Notes under the pieces: generated by a model
What the model was told of the DNA's origin: nothing
The model's input: the letters and a program-made list of their open reading frames with translations, nothing else
Databases searched by the model: none
Assembly (NCBI GenBank): GCA_038891515.1
Contig: JAWAEB010000004.1
Coordinates: 1-54,411 of the forward strand
Source: HRBIN01 sp038891515
GTDB lineage: Archaea > Thermoproteota > Nitrososphaeria_A > Caldarchaeales > Caldarchaeaceae
Reading direction: 5' to 3'
Length of the DNA: 54,411 nucleotides
Shown here: piece by piece, positions 6,687 to 15,063 of the stretch
Layout of the letters: the number at the start of each line of letters is the position of its first letter
Numbering within the stretch: position 1 is the stretch's first letter
Translations under genes and position numbers: made by a program

Positions 6687-8324
6687 ATGATGGGTTGGGA
6701 TATGCAGGCCAGCCGCAGGATACCGCTCCTCGTGAACCTAAACGTCTTCGCATCGGGGGCTGTGGTCATGTGTGTGGAATTGACTGGCAGTAGGCTCCTA
6801 GCACCCATATTCGGTAACAGCATCTACGTCTGGGGAAGCCTTATAGGTGTTGTCCTCACAGCGCTGTCGGTGGGATACTCCTTAGGAGGAAGGCTGGCCG
6901 ACCGGATCCCAGCGCCTCGAACCTTCGCCACAATAGTATTCACAGCAGGACTTGTGACGGCTGCAATTCCATACTTCTCCCCCACCATACTGGATGCTAT
7001 ACACTCGTATCAGCTGGACGACCGGTTCGGCCCTCTCGCTGCTACATCTTCTATCTTGCTCCTACCCAGCCTCCTGATGGGGATGGTCTCACCCTTCGCC
7101 GTCAGGCTCATAACATCAAGCACTAGGACAGTCGGCAGCTCAGCGGGAAATGTATACTCACTTTCGACGTTGGGCAGCATCGTCGGGACCTTCACCACGG
7201 TTTTCATCTTCATCCCTCTAGCTGATGTGAGGACGATAATTCTTGGCGGGGGATTGGTTTTGATGGCTGTCTCATCCCCCCTCCTGAGTAAGGGGCCCAA
7301 ACTCCTGCTGGTTCTCGTTATGCTCTTCACACTGTCCCCATTGGGCTACTATGCCCAACTCACTACATCTGGCGCGGGTGAAGTGATATACTCCCGTGAG
7401 ACCCTGTACAATAGCCTCGTGGTAGCGGAGCGGGAAGGTGTGCGCACGCTATACCTCAATGGGCTCCCCCACAGCGCCATGAACGTCTCCAACCCAACCC
7501 AGCTGATCTACAGGTATACACGATTCTTTGAACTGGGTTTGCTGGCAACGGAGAGAGCCGAGTCGGTGCTCTTCGTTGGAGGCGGGGGCTTCTCAGGTCC
7601 CAAGTATTTCCTTGAGAAATATCTCTATCTGAAAGTTGATGTGGTGGAGCTCGACCCGGAGGTAATCTACACGGCGAAGCAGTTCTTCCAAGTGAAGGAT
7701 GACTTCAGGCTGCACATTATCAACGACGATGGCCGACGTTATCTGAGCGCGACCAATGCAGTGTATGATGTGGTGGTGCTTGACGCCTACGCCAAGACCT
7801 ACGTCCCCTTCCACCTTATGACTCTAGAATTCTTTAAATTATTAAGCGATAAGATGTCCGATGATGGCGTAGTCGTGAGCAACCTGATTGCCTCCCTCTC
7901 AGGTGACACGTCGGCGATATTCTGGTCTGTCTATCGGACGATGGCACAGGTTTTCCCAAGGACCTACATTTTCCGCGCTGCTGGGGCGTCGGCTGGGATG
8001 GTGCAGAATTTGATTATTATGGCTTGTAAGAATCCTGCATGTGTGATAGATGCGGCTGGGGACGAGAGACTGGCTGGGCTAATTGAAGGCAGGTGGAATG
8101 CGACACCGTATTTGGAGGAGTACCCCATCCTTACCGATAACTACGCCCCTGTTGAATCCCTCATTAACCCAGTAACTGGCAGGCCATATTCAATCCAATT
8201 GGAGGGGTATAACCTAGGGCCGCCAACCCTACTATATGCTGGAAGCAATGTATATGCCACAACTGTCATTTCAATCTCACTAATCTACTGGTTCATAAGA
8301 CTATTAATGGGGAGGAATCGTTAA
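6687..8324 (+). CDS. membrane-fused spermidine-synthase-like protein
   Basis: 545 aa. The N-terminal ~210 residues hold six or seven membrane spans beginning with FASGAVVMCVELTGSRLLAP, the typical start of the MFS-like part of fused polyamine synthases. The C-terminal part is a Rossmann methyltransferase-like fold with VLFVGGGGFSGPKYF, VDVVELDPEV, IINDDGRRYL and DVVVLDAY, matching the aminopropyltransferase motifs. Family knowledge suggests transfer of aminopropyl or a similar group from decarboxylated SAM near the membrane, though most fused members are uncharacterised. A final hydrophobic stretch (ATTVISISLIYWFIRLL) adds a C-terminal span. The ATG at 6687 follows two earlier in-frame options badly placed for translation, so start confidence is moderate. 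Confidence 0.85.
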   Translation: MMGWDMQASRRIPLLVNLNVFASGAVVMCVELTGSRLLAPIFGNSIYVWGSLIGVVLTALSVGYSLGGRLADRIPAPRTFATIVFTAGLVTAAIPYFSPTILDAIHSYQLDDRFGPLAATSSILLLPSLLMGMVSPFAVRLITSSTRTVGSSAGNVYSLSTLGSIVGTFTTVFIFIPLADVRTIILGGGLVLMAVSSPLLSKGPKLLLVLVMLFTLSPLGYYAQLTTSGAGEVIYSRETLYNSLVVAEREGVRTLYLNGLPHSAMNVSNPTQLIYRYTRFFELGLLATERAESVLFVGGGGFSGPKYFLEKYLYLKVDVVELDPEVIYTAKQFFQVKDDFRLHIINDDGRRYLSATNAVYDVVVLDAYAKTYVPFHLMTLEFFKLLSDKMSDDGVVVSNLIASLSGDTSAIFWSVYRTMAQVFPRTYIFRAAGASAGMVQNLIIMACKNPACVIDAAGDERLAGLIEGRWNATPYLEEYPILTDNYAPVESLINPVTGRPYSIQLEGYNLGPPTLLYAGSNVYATTVISISLIYWFIRLLMGRNR

Positions 8325-8349
8325 GAGCTTCTCCACCCACGATACTATT

Positions 8350-9015
8350 GTGCAGTTTAGGGATAGACATCATGCAGGTTTGGAGGTCGCCTCCATGCTC
8401 ACTCATCTAAGGGGCGGAGACTGCATCGTGCTGGCTATACCTAGGGGAGGAGTGGTGGTGGGCTATGAGGTGGCTAAATCTCTTAACTGCCCCCTAGATG
8501 TCATAGTGCCTAGGAAGATAGGTGCGCCAGGCCAGCCCGAGCTGGCCATCGGTGCAGTTTCTGAAGATGGCTCCGTGTACTTGGATGAATTTCTTGCAGG
8601 ACTTGTAGGCGCCAGCTCAGAGTATGTGGATAAAACTGTCAAAGCCGAGCTGGCCGAGGTGAGGCGTAGAGTGAGGGTTTATAGAGGGGGTAGGGAGAAG
8701 CTGGATGTGGCTGGTAAGACTGTCATATTAGTGGATGATGGGTTGGCCACAGGCTCCACGGTCTTGGCTGCGGTGAGGCATCTCAGGAAACTGGGCCCAA
8801 GGGAGATTATAGTGGCTGTACCGGTTGCTGCGGGAGAGACCATTGAAAAGGTGCGGGCCGAGGCTGACGCGGTTTACTGCAGATACACGCCACGTGACTT
8901 TTACGCCATAGGACAGTTCTATGAGAGGTTTGAACAGCTGGATGATGAGGAGGTTGTCCAGCTCCTAACCAGTATGAGAAACATAGGGGGTGCGGGCGGT
9001 GCAGGGACAGCCTGA
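8350..9015 (+). CDS. phosphoribosyltransferase-family protein
   Basis: 221 aa from a GTG. PRPP-binding motif VILVDDGLATGST at 125-137 and a conserved early loop AIPRGGVVVGYEVA. The extended PRKIGAPGQPELAIGAV segment is typical of the 'predicted phosphoribosyltransferase' group (COG1926-like) found in many thermophiles, whose substrate is unknown. It does not look like hypoxanthine/adenine PRTases. It follows the membrane protein by 25 nt and overlaps the next small membrane gene by 26 nt. Confidence 0.85.
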   Translation: MQFRDRHHAGLEVASMLTHLRGGDCIVLAIPRGGVVVGYEVAKSLNCPLDVIVPRKIGAPGQPELAIGAVSEDGSVYLDEFLAGLVGASSEYVDKTVKAELAEVRRRVRVYRGGREKLDVAGKTVILVDDGLATGSTVLAAVRHLRKLGPREIIVAVPVAAGETIEKVRAEADAVYCRYTPRDFYAIGQFYERFEQLDDEEVVQLLTSMRNIGGAGGAGTA

Positions 9016-9235
9016 AATCCTCCCAGCCACACTTTTGCTAGGAGTCATTTTAATCATTGCGGGGGCCCTTCTTATTCTCATCCCCCTCCTCAGCAGGGTA
9101 GTGGAGGGGCTGGAGAGGATTCACCCCCTAATACTTATAGGGATGAGGCTTGACGGAATCTTCGTGGGGACTTCACCAATAGTAATCATAGCTCTGCTGA
9201 TCGTGTATCTTCTCTTTAGGCTAAGCAGGGGTTAA
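8990..9235 (+). CDS. small archaeal membrane protein (DUF131-like)
   Basis: 81 aa with a GTG start inside the end of the phosphoribosyltransferase gene. Two hydrophobic spans (LLLGVILIIAGALLILIPLL at about 15-34 and SPIVIIALLIVYLLFRL at about 61-77) flank a short polar loop. Length and pattern resemble the DUF131/TIGR00304 archaeal proteins of about 75-80 aa; function unknown. It ends just where the convergent S19e gene ends (4-nt overlap). Confidence 0.6.
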   Translation: MRAVQGQPEILPATLLLGVILIIAGALLILIPLLSRVVEGLERIHPLILIGMRLDGIFVGTSPIVIIALLIVYLLFRLSRG

Positions 9236-9663
9236 GCCGGTTTTTTGGACTTGAAGGCTTTAACGGTTTGCTCCAGCAGCTGCCTCCCCTTCGGCGTCAA
9301 AACTCTTCCCCTCCGTCCTGAGGCTGTTACGAGCCCGCTCTTCTCAAGCTGTTGTAATATGTGCCTGATTATTGCACCCCCACCCTTTACATGTCTGGGC
9401 GGCCTCATGCCAGGTCTGTGTCTGCCACCGTAATATTTCCTCAGTCTTGAGACACCGATCGGTCCTAGGATGTAAAGCTTCCTCATGATCGAGGCGGCCC
9501 TCGTGAACCACCAGTCTGAACTGACGGGTGGATGTTTTCTATCCATGGATGTTTTGGCGAAGGCTGCCCATGTGGGAGGCTCTAGGGCCCTTACCGTCTT
9601 TAGATACTCTGCGACCTTCTCTATGAGCTTGTCAGCCTCTACGAGCTTGACCAGGTTTACCAA
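9232..9663 (-). CDS. rps19e: 30S ribosomal protein S19e
   Basis: 143 aa, normal length. Family hallmarks PPTWAAFAKTSMDRKHPPVS, DWWFTRAASIMRKLYI, GVSRLRKYYGGR and the winged-helix C-terminus RHILQQLEKSGLV are all present. It binds the 3' part of 16S rRNA in the small-subunit head. The start is a TTG at 9663, preceded by GATGGGA. It lies 6 nt after the rpp21 gene, a pairing seen in many TACK archaea (ribosome plus RNase P). Confidence 0.96.
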   Translation of the reverse strand: MVNLVKLVEADKLIEKVAEYLKTVRALEPPTWAAFAKTSMDRKHPPVSSDWWFTRAASIMRKLYILGPIGVSRLRKYYGGRHRPGMRPPRHVKGGGAIIRHILQQLEKSGLVTASGRRGRVLTPKGRQLLEQTVKAFKSKKPA

Positions 9664-9669
9664 TTCCCA

Positions 9670-10029
9670 TCACGTCAGAGCCTGTGGCGCCCCTCGTCTT
9701 GAACGGTATTTTAGTCTTTCATGATGTGTGGGATAACGCCTGACATACCCACATCCTAGACACCTGACAACCACATATCTGCGGCGGCCCGCCCTAACCC
9801 TGACCGAGAAAGTGGACGGTCCTATGAAGGGCATGCCGCATTTTCTGCAAAAGCGGCGTTTGAGGCGTGGGGGGAGTCTTAACCTGTGCTTCATAGCTAT
9901 CCGCTGGGCCATCCTTACAGCTGAGATGGCGAATTGTGGGTACTGCCTATAATAGTTTAGTGCAAAGTCCAGTAGCCCGCCCACACATGAGAGAGCCTCG
10001 ACCTTGCCCCTCCTTCCCACGCCTCGCAA
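9670..10029 (-). CDS. rnp4: RNase P protein component Rpp21 (Rnp4)
   Basis: Up to 119 aa. N-terminal helices precede the zinc ribbon formed by CRKCGMPFI and VRCLGCGYVRRYP. The helix with QRIAMKHRLRLPP is typical of Rpp21/Rpr2. It pairs with Rpp29 on the specificity domain of RNase P RNA to mature tRNA 5' ends. The first start is TTG at 10029, but a strong purine run (GGAAGGAGGGG) lies inside the frame, so a downstream GTG may be used. It runs into S19e and is divergent from nep1. Confidence 0.9.
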   Translation of the reverse strand: MRGVGRRGKVEALSCVGGLLDFALNYYRQYPQFAISAVRMAQRIAMKHRLRLPPRLKRRFCRKCGMPFIGPSTFSVRVRAGRRRYVVVRCLGCGYVRRYPTHHERLKYRSRRGAPQALT

Positions 10030-10050
10030 CCCAGAACGTGGAACTGAGAC

Positions 10051-10056
10051 TTATAT
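10051..10056 (+). promoter_or_regulatory. TATA-like box for nep1
   Basis: TTATAT lies 26-31 nt before the TTG at 10082. This supports a leaderless transcript and decides that start against the upstream ATG at 10004, which would overlap the divergent gene. Confidence 0.5.
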
Positions 10057-10081
10057 CAGCTTATCTACGTATGTCTACGGT

Positions 10082-10789
10082 TTGAAAATACTGCACCTAA
10101 TCATAGCGGAAGCAGCCCTTGAACTGGTGCCGGAGGAGATCCAGTCACACCCAGCGGTGAGGCATCATGCATCCCGGCTTGGTAAAGCGCCTAGAGAGAT
10201 CCTGCTGGACAGGTCATACCATCACTGGGCCATGGGAAGGCTAAGAGACTCGATGAAGAGGGGTAGGCCGGACATCATCCACTTAACCCTTTTAGAAATT
10301 CTTGGCTCTCCACTGAACCTGGCGGGTAAGCTCAAAGTATGGATTTCGACATATGACGACCGTGTCATAGAGCTGGTGGCTCATGTCAGGCTGCCAAGAG
10401 TCTATGAACGGTTTAAGGGGCTGGTCGAGAAACTCTACGCCGCTGGTGAGGTGACAACAAGTGAGGGGGAGAGGATCATGGCTGTTAGGTCCATGCCTCT
10501 AAAAACCCTCATCAAGGAGATATCGCCGGACATAACTCTCCTTCTAAGCGAGAAGGGTCAGTACGCCTCCATAGATGACTTGGGCATGGATATAGCGGCT
10601 TCAGCTAGGCCCGCAGTGATAATTGGAGGTTTCCCACATCTTTCCTTCAAGAGAGAGACGTTGGAGCTGGCGGATAAGATAGTCTCAATATACCCACGCC
10701 CGTTGGAGTCATGGATTGTTGCCAGCAGACTACTTTGTGCTTTGGAGCGTCATGTAAAGGGTGATATAGGGGCTGAAACCATGTTGTAG
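10082..10789 (+). CDS. nep1: 16S rRNA pseudouridine N1-methyltransferase Nep1 (Emg1)
   Basis: 235 aa from TTG at 10082 (MKILHLIIAEAALELVPEE), the family's usual beginning; an ATG at 10004 would add 26 unrelated residues. SPOUT-fold marks: LLDRSYHHWAM, HLTLLEILGSPLN, VYISTYDD-like WISTYDDRVIE, RLPRVYERFKGL, and near the C-terminus IIGGFPHLSF forming part of the knotted SAM site. It methylates a pseudouridine in helix 35 of 16S rRNA and assists small-subunit assembly, which suits its position beside S19e. MBF1 follows after 3 nt. Confidence 0.93.
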   Translation: MKILHLIIAEAALELVPEEIQSHPAVRHHASRLGKAPREILLDRSYHHWAMGRLRDSMKRGRPDIIHLTLLEILGSPLNLAGKLKVWISTYDDRVIELVAHVRLPRVYERFKGLVEKLYAAGEVTTSEGERIMAVRSMPLKTLIKEISPDITLLLSEKGQYASIDDLGMDIAASARPAVIIGGFPHLSFKRETLELADKIVSIYPRPLESWIVASRLLCALERHVKGDIGAETML

Positions 10790-10792
10790 TGT

Positions 10793-11152
10793 ATGCCTCC
10801 AAAGAAGGCAGGTATCAATAACCCGAAACCTGCGCCCGAGTCTGATGTGGAGTATGTGGAGGATTATGGAGCCTTGGTAAGAAGAGCTAGGGAGGCGATG
10901 GGGCTCTCCCAGTCTGAGCTGGCCCTAAAGGTCAAAACCAAAGGAACCATAATCAAGAAGATTGAGCAGGGAGAGTTCAATCCGCCTATAGACCTAGCTA
11001 GGAGATTGGAGAGAGCGCTTAAGATATCAATTCTGCAGGAATCTGTGGAGGAGGCTCCCAAAACACCGGCTAAGCAGCCACCCCCGTCGGGCTACACCTT
11101 GGAAGACCTATTAAAGAGTCAGCAGAAGAAAGGGCCGATGGGTGTGCAGTGA
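10793..11152 (+). CDS. MBF1-type HTH protein lacking the zinc ribbon
   Basis: 119 aa. A Cro/C1 HTH at about 25-78 (YGALVRRAREAMGLSQSELALKV, then KIEQGEFNPPIDLARRLERAL) matches archaeal MBF1. The usual N-terminal zinc ribbon with two CxxC pairs is absent: the first 20 residues are a Lys/Pro-rich tail without cysteine, and none could be gained upstream because nep1 ends 3 nt before. A proline-rich linker leads to the C-terminal LEDLLKSQQ helix. Archaeal MBF1 binds the small ribosomal subunit rather than DNA in several species, which agrees with this translation-related neighbourhood. Confidence 0.85.
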   Translation: MPPKKAGINNPKPAPESDVEYVEDYGALVRRAREAMGLSQSELALKVKTKGTIIKKIEQGEFNPPIDLARRLERALKISILQESVEEAPKTPAKQPPPSGYTLEDLLKSQQKKGPMGVQ

Positions 11153-12419
11153 TGGGGTGAGCAGAGAAGGGACCAGGGTTGCAGTCGTCCAGCGGCTGTC
11201 CAATAGGGAGGAATATAACCTAGATGAGCTGATGGAACTCTGCAGGGCAGCCGGATATGAGCCAGTCTTCTCCCTCACACAGTTTAGGCCTCCCCATCCC
11301 AGATACCACATTGGCCCGGGCAAGCTAGAGTTGCTCCGCAAGGCCGTAAATAGTTTGGGAATAACCAAAGTGGTCTTTGAGAACGAGATCAAACCAGTCC
11401 AAGAATACAATCTCGCTAAGTCCTTAGGGATTCCAGTCATGTCCAGGACCCAGCTGATACTGGAGATATTCACGAGACGGGCATCCTCTGCCGAGGCTAA
11501 GCTGCAGATAAAGCTGGCGGAGCTACAGTATGAGCTCTCTAGGGCACGTGAGAGGGTCAGGCTTGCCAAGAAGGGTGAGCAGCCGGGATTCCATGGGCTC
11601 GGTGCATACGAAGCCGATGTCTACTATAACGAGGTCAGCAGGCGGATGAACTCCATACTGGAGAAGCTGGCTGTAATCAAGAGGAGGAACACGCTGCTGA
11701 GAACCCGGCGGGCCGAGGAGGGAATTCCTACCGTGGCCCTCACAGGTTACACCAACGCCGGCAAGTCCACGCTTTTCAGCCTATTCTCAGGGGAGGAGCA
11801 TCCTGTGAGCCCCCAGCTATTCACCACACTATCCACAACCACGCGGCTAGTTACCTTCGGGGGAAAGAAGGCCTACATATCAGATACGGTGGGCTTCATA
11901 CGTAATCTTCCTACCCTTGTGGTCGAGGCCTTCAACTCAACTCTCAGCGAGTTCATATACGCAGACCTCATACTGCTTGTTGTGGATGTGTCCGAGAAGC
12001 TGGAGGAGATCGATGAGAAACTCAACACATGCATAACAGTTCTTCAGGAGGTGGGAGTGAGAAATATCCCGATTCTAGTTGTCTTTTACAAGCTGGACCT
12101 CTGTAAGGATAGTGCATATGAGAAGGTGGCTGCACTGAGAATAGAGCAACCATACGTCGTGATCTCGGCCCGCACAGGGGAGAACATAGACGTGCTGGAG
12201 AATATGATAGGTCGGATGATGGGAGGATATGTTAGGGTTCGGGCCATCATAGCTAACGGCACCAAGTCCTACGAGCTCATCAAAAGTGTGAGGCGTGGAG
12301 GTAGCCTGCTCAGGCTTGATTTCGGCTCGGACCAGATAGAACTTGAGGCTGATTTGCCTGTGGGGCTTGCTGAGAAGATCCGTAGGATGGCTGCGGTGTT
12401 CCAAGTTGTCCCCCAATAG
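11142..12419 (+). CDS. hflX: HflX-family GTPase
   Basis: 425 aa from GTG 11142 (GTG 11157 also possible). The N-terminal ATP/ribosome-binding domain includes RYHIGPGKLELL (54-65) and a helical hairpin with QIKLAELQYELSRARERVRLAKK. The G domain has P-loop GYTNAGKST (202-210), a switch I Thr cluster, and DTVGFI (248-253). The G4 motif reads YKLD (316-319) where NKxD is expected, an Asn-to-Tyr change that could weaken guanine recognition. HflX splits or rescues stalled ribosomes. It overlaps MBF1 by 11 nt and is followed by the PUA gene after 10 nt. Confidence 0.93.
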   Translation: MCSDGVSREGTRVAVVQRLSNREEYNLDELMELCRAAGYEPVFSLTQFRPPHPRYHIGPGKLELLRKAVNSLGITKVVFENEIKPVQEYNLAKSLGIPVMSRTQLILEIFTRRASSAEAKLQIKLAELQYELSRARERVRLAKKGEQPGFHGLGAYEADVYYNEVSRRMNSILEKLAVIKRRNTLLRTRRAEEGIPTVALTGYTNAGKSTLFSLFSGEEHPVSPQLFTTLSTTTRLVTFGGKKAYISDTVGFIRNLPTLVVEAFNSTLSEFIYADLILLVVDVSEKLEEIDEKLNTCITVLQEVGVRNIPILVVFYKLDLCKDSAYEKVAALRIEQPYVVISARTGENIDVLENMIGRMMGGYVRVRAIIANGTKSYELIKSVRRGGSLLRLDFGSDQIELEADLPVGLAEKIRRMAAVFQVVPQ

Positions 12420-12429
12420 CTGGCTGTCT

Positions 12430-12915
12430 ATGGTGAGGCTGGTTGCAGATTATCAGTTCGGCCACATTGGAGCACTCCTATTTCCAGACAGATGTAGGGT
12501 CGGAGTCTCTCCATCTAGCGGGCGGCCCAGAAGCGTTTGGCTCGATGGTAAACTCATAGCATCAGTAAAACTGGATGATGGACTAATCACACTAACCCTC
12601 GATGGTGGGAGGATTCTAGCTTCAATAGTGCCGCCACCCAAGTATCGTGTGGCCGTCTCGTACGAGGCTGCCTATATTGTGGCGAAGGGGAGATCAGTAT
12701 TCAGCAAGCATTTGATTCGCTGGGATGGGGGTATCATTCCAGGTCAGGAGGTGCTCGTTGAGGATCCTAGTGGGAGGCTTATAGCTGTGGGTAAGGCGGT
12801 TCTTTCCGGTGATGATATGGGACGTGTTGGACGGGGTGTTGCTGTAAAGGTTAGGAGCTCAGTCGGCCGAAATAGCTCTTTTAAGCAGATAAACAACGAG
12901 GTTGGTAGAAGTTGA
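12430..12915 (+). CDS. PUA-domain protein
   Basis: 161 aa from ATG 12430; frames beginning earlier overlap hflX and have no homologous look. The C-terminal ~75 residues fit a PUA domain: RVAVSYEAAYIVAKGRSVFSKHLI, GIIPGQEVLVEDPSGRLIAVGKAVLSGDDM, and a final GVAVKVR strand. The N-terminal half (GHIGALLFPDRC, RPRSVWLDGKLIASVKL) looks like the pre-PUA region seen in archaeal tRNA/rRNA-modifying proteins. It probably binds RNA; no catalytic motif is visible. It overlaps the NAC start by 4 nt. Confidence 0.78.
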   Translation: MVRLVADYQFGHIGALLFPDRCRVGVSPSSGRPRSVWLDGKLIASVKLDDGLITLTLDGGRILASIVPPPKYRVAVSYEAAYIVAKGRSVFSKHLIRWDGGIIPGQEVLVEDPSGRLIAVGKAVLSGDDMGRVGRGVAVKVRSSVGRNSSFKQINNEVGRS

Positions 12916-13280
12916 AGAGGCTGAGTCCTAGGGAGCTTAGGCGTCTCCAGTCACGTATGATAGGGAATCTTGGCCTCGATATGGAGGAGATGGGTGTAGC
13001 AGACTTGGTCACCATCAAGCTGGGTGAGAGAGAAATAGTTCTGAAAGGGCCGACTGTGATATCGCTGAAGCTGGAAAAGGAGAGGATATTCCAGATAGTA
13101 GGTGGGGAGATAGCGGAGACTGTCACCCACCCCACGCCCTCCACCTACGAACCCAGCGAAGAGGATATCATGCTTGTTTCAAGCCAGGCTGGTGTGGAAA
13201 GCTCTGAGGCTCGTAAGGCTCTCATTGAAACTGGAGGTGACTTGGCTAGGGCCATTCTGTTACTCAAGATGAAACGGTAG
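12912..13280 (+). CDS. nac: nascent polypeptide-associated complex protein (archaeal NAC)
   Basis: 122 aa from TTG 12912. NAC domain around ELRRLQSRMIGNLGLDMEE to GPTVISLKLEKERIFQIVG (about 7-66), followed by a C-terminal UBA domain (SEEDIMLVSSQAGVESSEARKALIETGGDLARAI). This is the normal archaeal homodimeric layout. It binds emerging chains at the ribosome exit. It closes the HflX-PUA-NAC unit. Its last 17 nt overlap the end of the convergent gene. Confidence 0.93.
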   Translation: MKRLSPRELRRLQSRMIGNLGLDMEEMGVADLVTIKLGEREIVLKGPTVISLKLEKERIFQIVGGEIAETVTHPTPSTYEPSEEDIMLVSSQAGVESSEARKALIETGGDLARAILLLKMKR

Positions 13281-14979
13281 GAGCCTGCTGAATAAGATGC
13301 ACCTCTATATTCTTGGCCATTGTTGTTTGGATTGTATCCAAGAAACCTTCCCAGCCGGCATCTCCACGGAAGGTTATCCGCAGTCCACCAGTAAGATGTT
13401 TGGATAGCTCTGCTGCCAGCTCAAGCCTCGTCCTCAACTTCTTCTCACTGAGAACACCTGTAGAGTAGCTTACGCCATCGCTTCCCACAAGCCACTCCAC
13501 CTTCTTGCGTCCGAACTTGGAGATGTCAAGCCTGAATAGTCTTTCAGCGGCTAACTCACTGCAATTCCCAGCCAAAAATATTCCCATGTCATCACGGGAT
13601 ACCCGGCTACACCATTCAGCGAGTCTTCCAATCACCTCGCTCTTGAAGGATACCTCGCCATGAGCCAACGCCTGAGATACCTCCTCCAGGCCGCATGGTG
13701 TTATGATGAAGTGGGCCGGGCCTGTAAATTTCCAGAACCTTGAGACAAGTTTGAGCTTTTTCTGGAGGGCTGTAGCAGTTGCCTCAAGCGCCCTCTGCAG
13801 CTCATGTAGGAAACCATTCTCCACACCGTCGGCGGTTAGGTATGCTCGGGGAAGGTTCAATACTGCGGAGCCATAAATCACCCTTGAAGCTGAGTAGGTG
13901 TATCCCATGGAGCAGACCGGGCCTGGTGCTAGGCAGATGGATGCAGATCGTAGGTCGAGATCATGCTTCTGGGTTGGTGCTGGAGATATTATGCTATTGG
14001 CTCCCACCGACTTGAGACGGGTGAAAACTTCATGTGTAACTGTGGTTGGTAGGCTGACAGACATTCTCTTCCCACCCATGAGCTTGGCTGAACTCAGACG
14101 CTCCAGTACTGTGGCGGCGTTGTCCAATCCCTTCCTGCCAGCCTCGTCCACTTCCAAGGTTATCTCGTCGGCTACTCCTAGACTCTCATCCAATATAGCC
14201 GATAAGGTCTCAGCTCCGAGTGGGTAGGACTTGGCATCCACTCCATGCAGCCACAGCTCAGGAGCATGTAGGTCTATCGCACCCGAGAGATGCGCGTCGC
14301 CCACATCCCTAGGCAGGACGGAGAGAAGGATGTACTCCCTAATAACAGATCCCGAGGCTGTCTTAACTAGGCTGCAAAAGTCTCCATTTTCAGAACTCTT
14401 ATCCACCAGTCTGCCGAAGTCGTATAGGGGCATCCCCAGTCTCGTGAGCTTATGCCTATACTTCTCAAGTCCCATGTCTATCAGTAGGGCGTTCACCAGC
14501 TCTCTGATGAGTGGCCCCGTCAGATATTCCACCTTAAGACCCTCCAACCTCTCCTCAGCTATTGACGCCACATGGCTAGCCAGCTTAGGCGGCACCCCCG
14601 CCTCCGAGATAAGCACATTCACTATCTTGTTCCTGTCGAAGTTTTCTACGGTTGACTCCGTCCTCCTGACAAGCATCATATCCGAGGACTTTAGAGCATC
14701 TTTCAAATTCTCCACATGCTGGAGAGCAGTCTTTCCCCTGCTTGTGAGTTCATAGAGCTTGGACTTCTCATTAACCTTTACAAGCTCCGCTGACAGCAGC
14801 CTCTTTAGATGGTATGAGAATTTGCCCGCAGCACTCTGTTTTGTCATTCCCACAGCCCTCATGAGGTCCGAGTAGCTGAGGGGTTGTCTTGCAAGACTAG
14901 CAAGTATCTGTAGTCTTGCGGGTGATGCTAGTGAGTCGAAGACCTCCACATCATCTCTGGTGAAATCCATGCCATCCAA
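13264..14979 (-). CDS. winged-helix / ATP-cone / NrdD-like protein without glycyl-radical site
   Basis: 571 aa in three parts. Residues 10-92: ArsR-like winged helix (FDSLASPARLQILASLARQPLSYSDLM, then SYHLKRLLSAELV). Residues 102-193: ATP-cone, with LVRRTESTVENFDRNKIVNVL and LTRLGMPLYDF, the nucleotide sensor of class III and Ia ribonucleotide reductases and of NrdR. From about 200 on: a diverged NrdD-type barrel recognisable by GDAHLSGAIDLHAPELW (227-243). The C-terminal glycyl-radical RVCGY-type motif and zinc Cys cluster are absent, so it cannot act as a reductase. Inference: a transcription regulator sensing ATP/dATP. A single gene with its own divergent promoter against argF. Confidence 0.8.
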   Translation of the reverse strand: MDGMDFTRDDVEVFDSLASPARLQILASLARQPLSYSDLMRAVGMTKQSAAGKFSYHLKRLLSAELVKVNEKSKLYELTSRGKTALQHVENLKDALKSSDMMLVRRTESTVENFDRNKIVNVLISEAGVPPKLASHVASIAEERLEGLKVEYLTGPLIRELVNALLIDMGLEKYRHKLTRLGMPLYDFGRLVDKSSENGDFCSLVKTASGSVIREYILLSVLPRDVGDAHLSGAIDLHAPELWLHGVDAKSYPLGAETLSAILDESLGVADEITLEVDEAGRKGLDNAATVLERLSSAKLMGGKRMSVSLPTTVTHEVFTRLKSVGANSIISPAPTQKHDLDLRSASICLAPGPVCSMGYTYSASRVIYGSAVLNLPRAYLTADGVENGFLHELQRALEATATALQKKLKLVSRFWKFTGPAHFIITPCGLEEVSQALAHGEVSFKSEVIGRLAEWCSRVSRDDMGIFLAGNCSELAAERLFRLDISKFGRKKVEWLVGSDGVSYSTGVLSEKKLRTRLELAAELSKHLTGGLRITFRGDAGWEGFLDTIQTTMAKNIEVHLIQQAPTVSS

Positions 14980-15063
14980 TTGTTTGAGCGGTTGCTTATT
15001 GGGTTATAATTTCAGGTAACGCCTAGTAATACATAAAACCTACCCTAGCTTTATCGTGCCGGT

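Noticed and set aside
13779..14755. several forward frames opposite the NrdD-like gene
   Set aside because: They are antisense shadows of a gene with clear domains and show no motif of their own.
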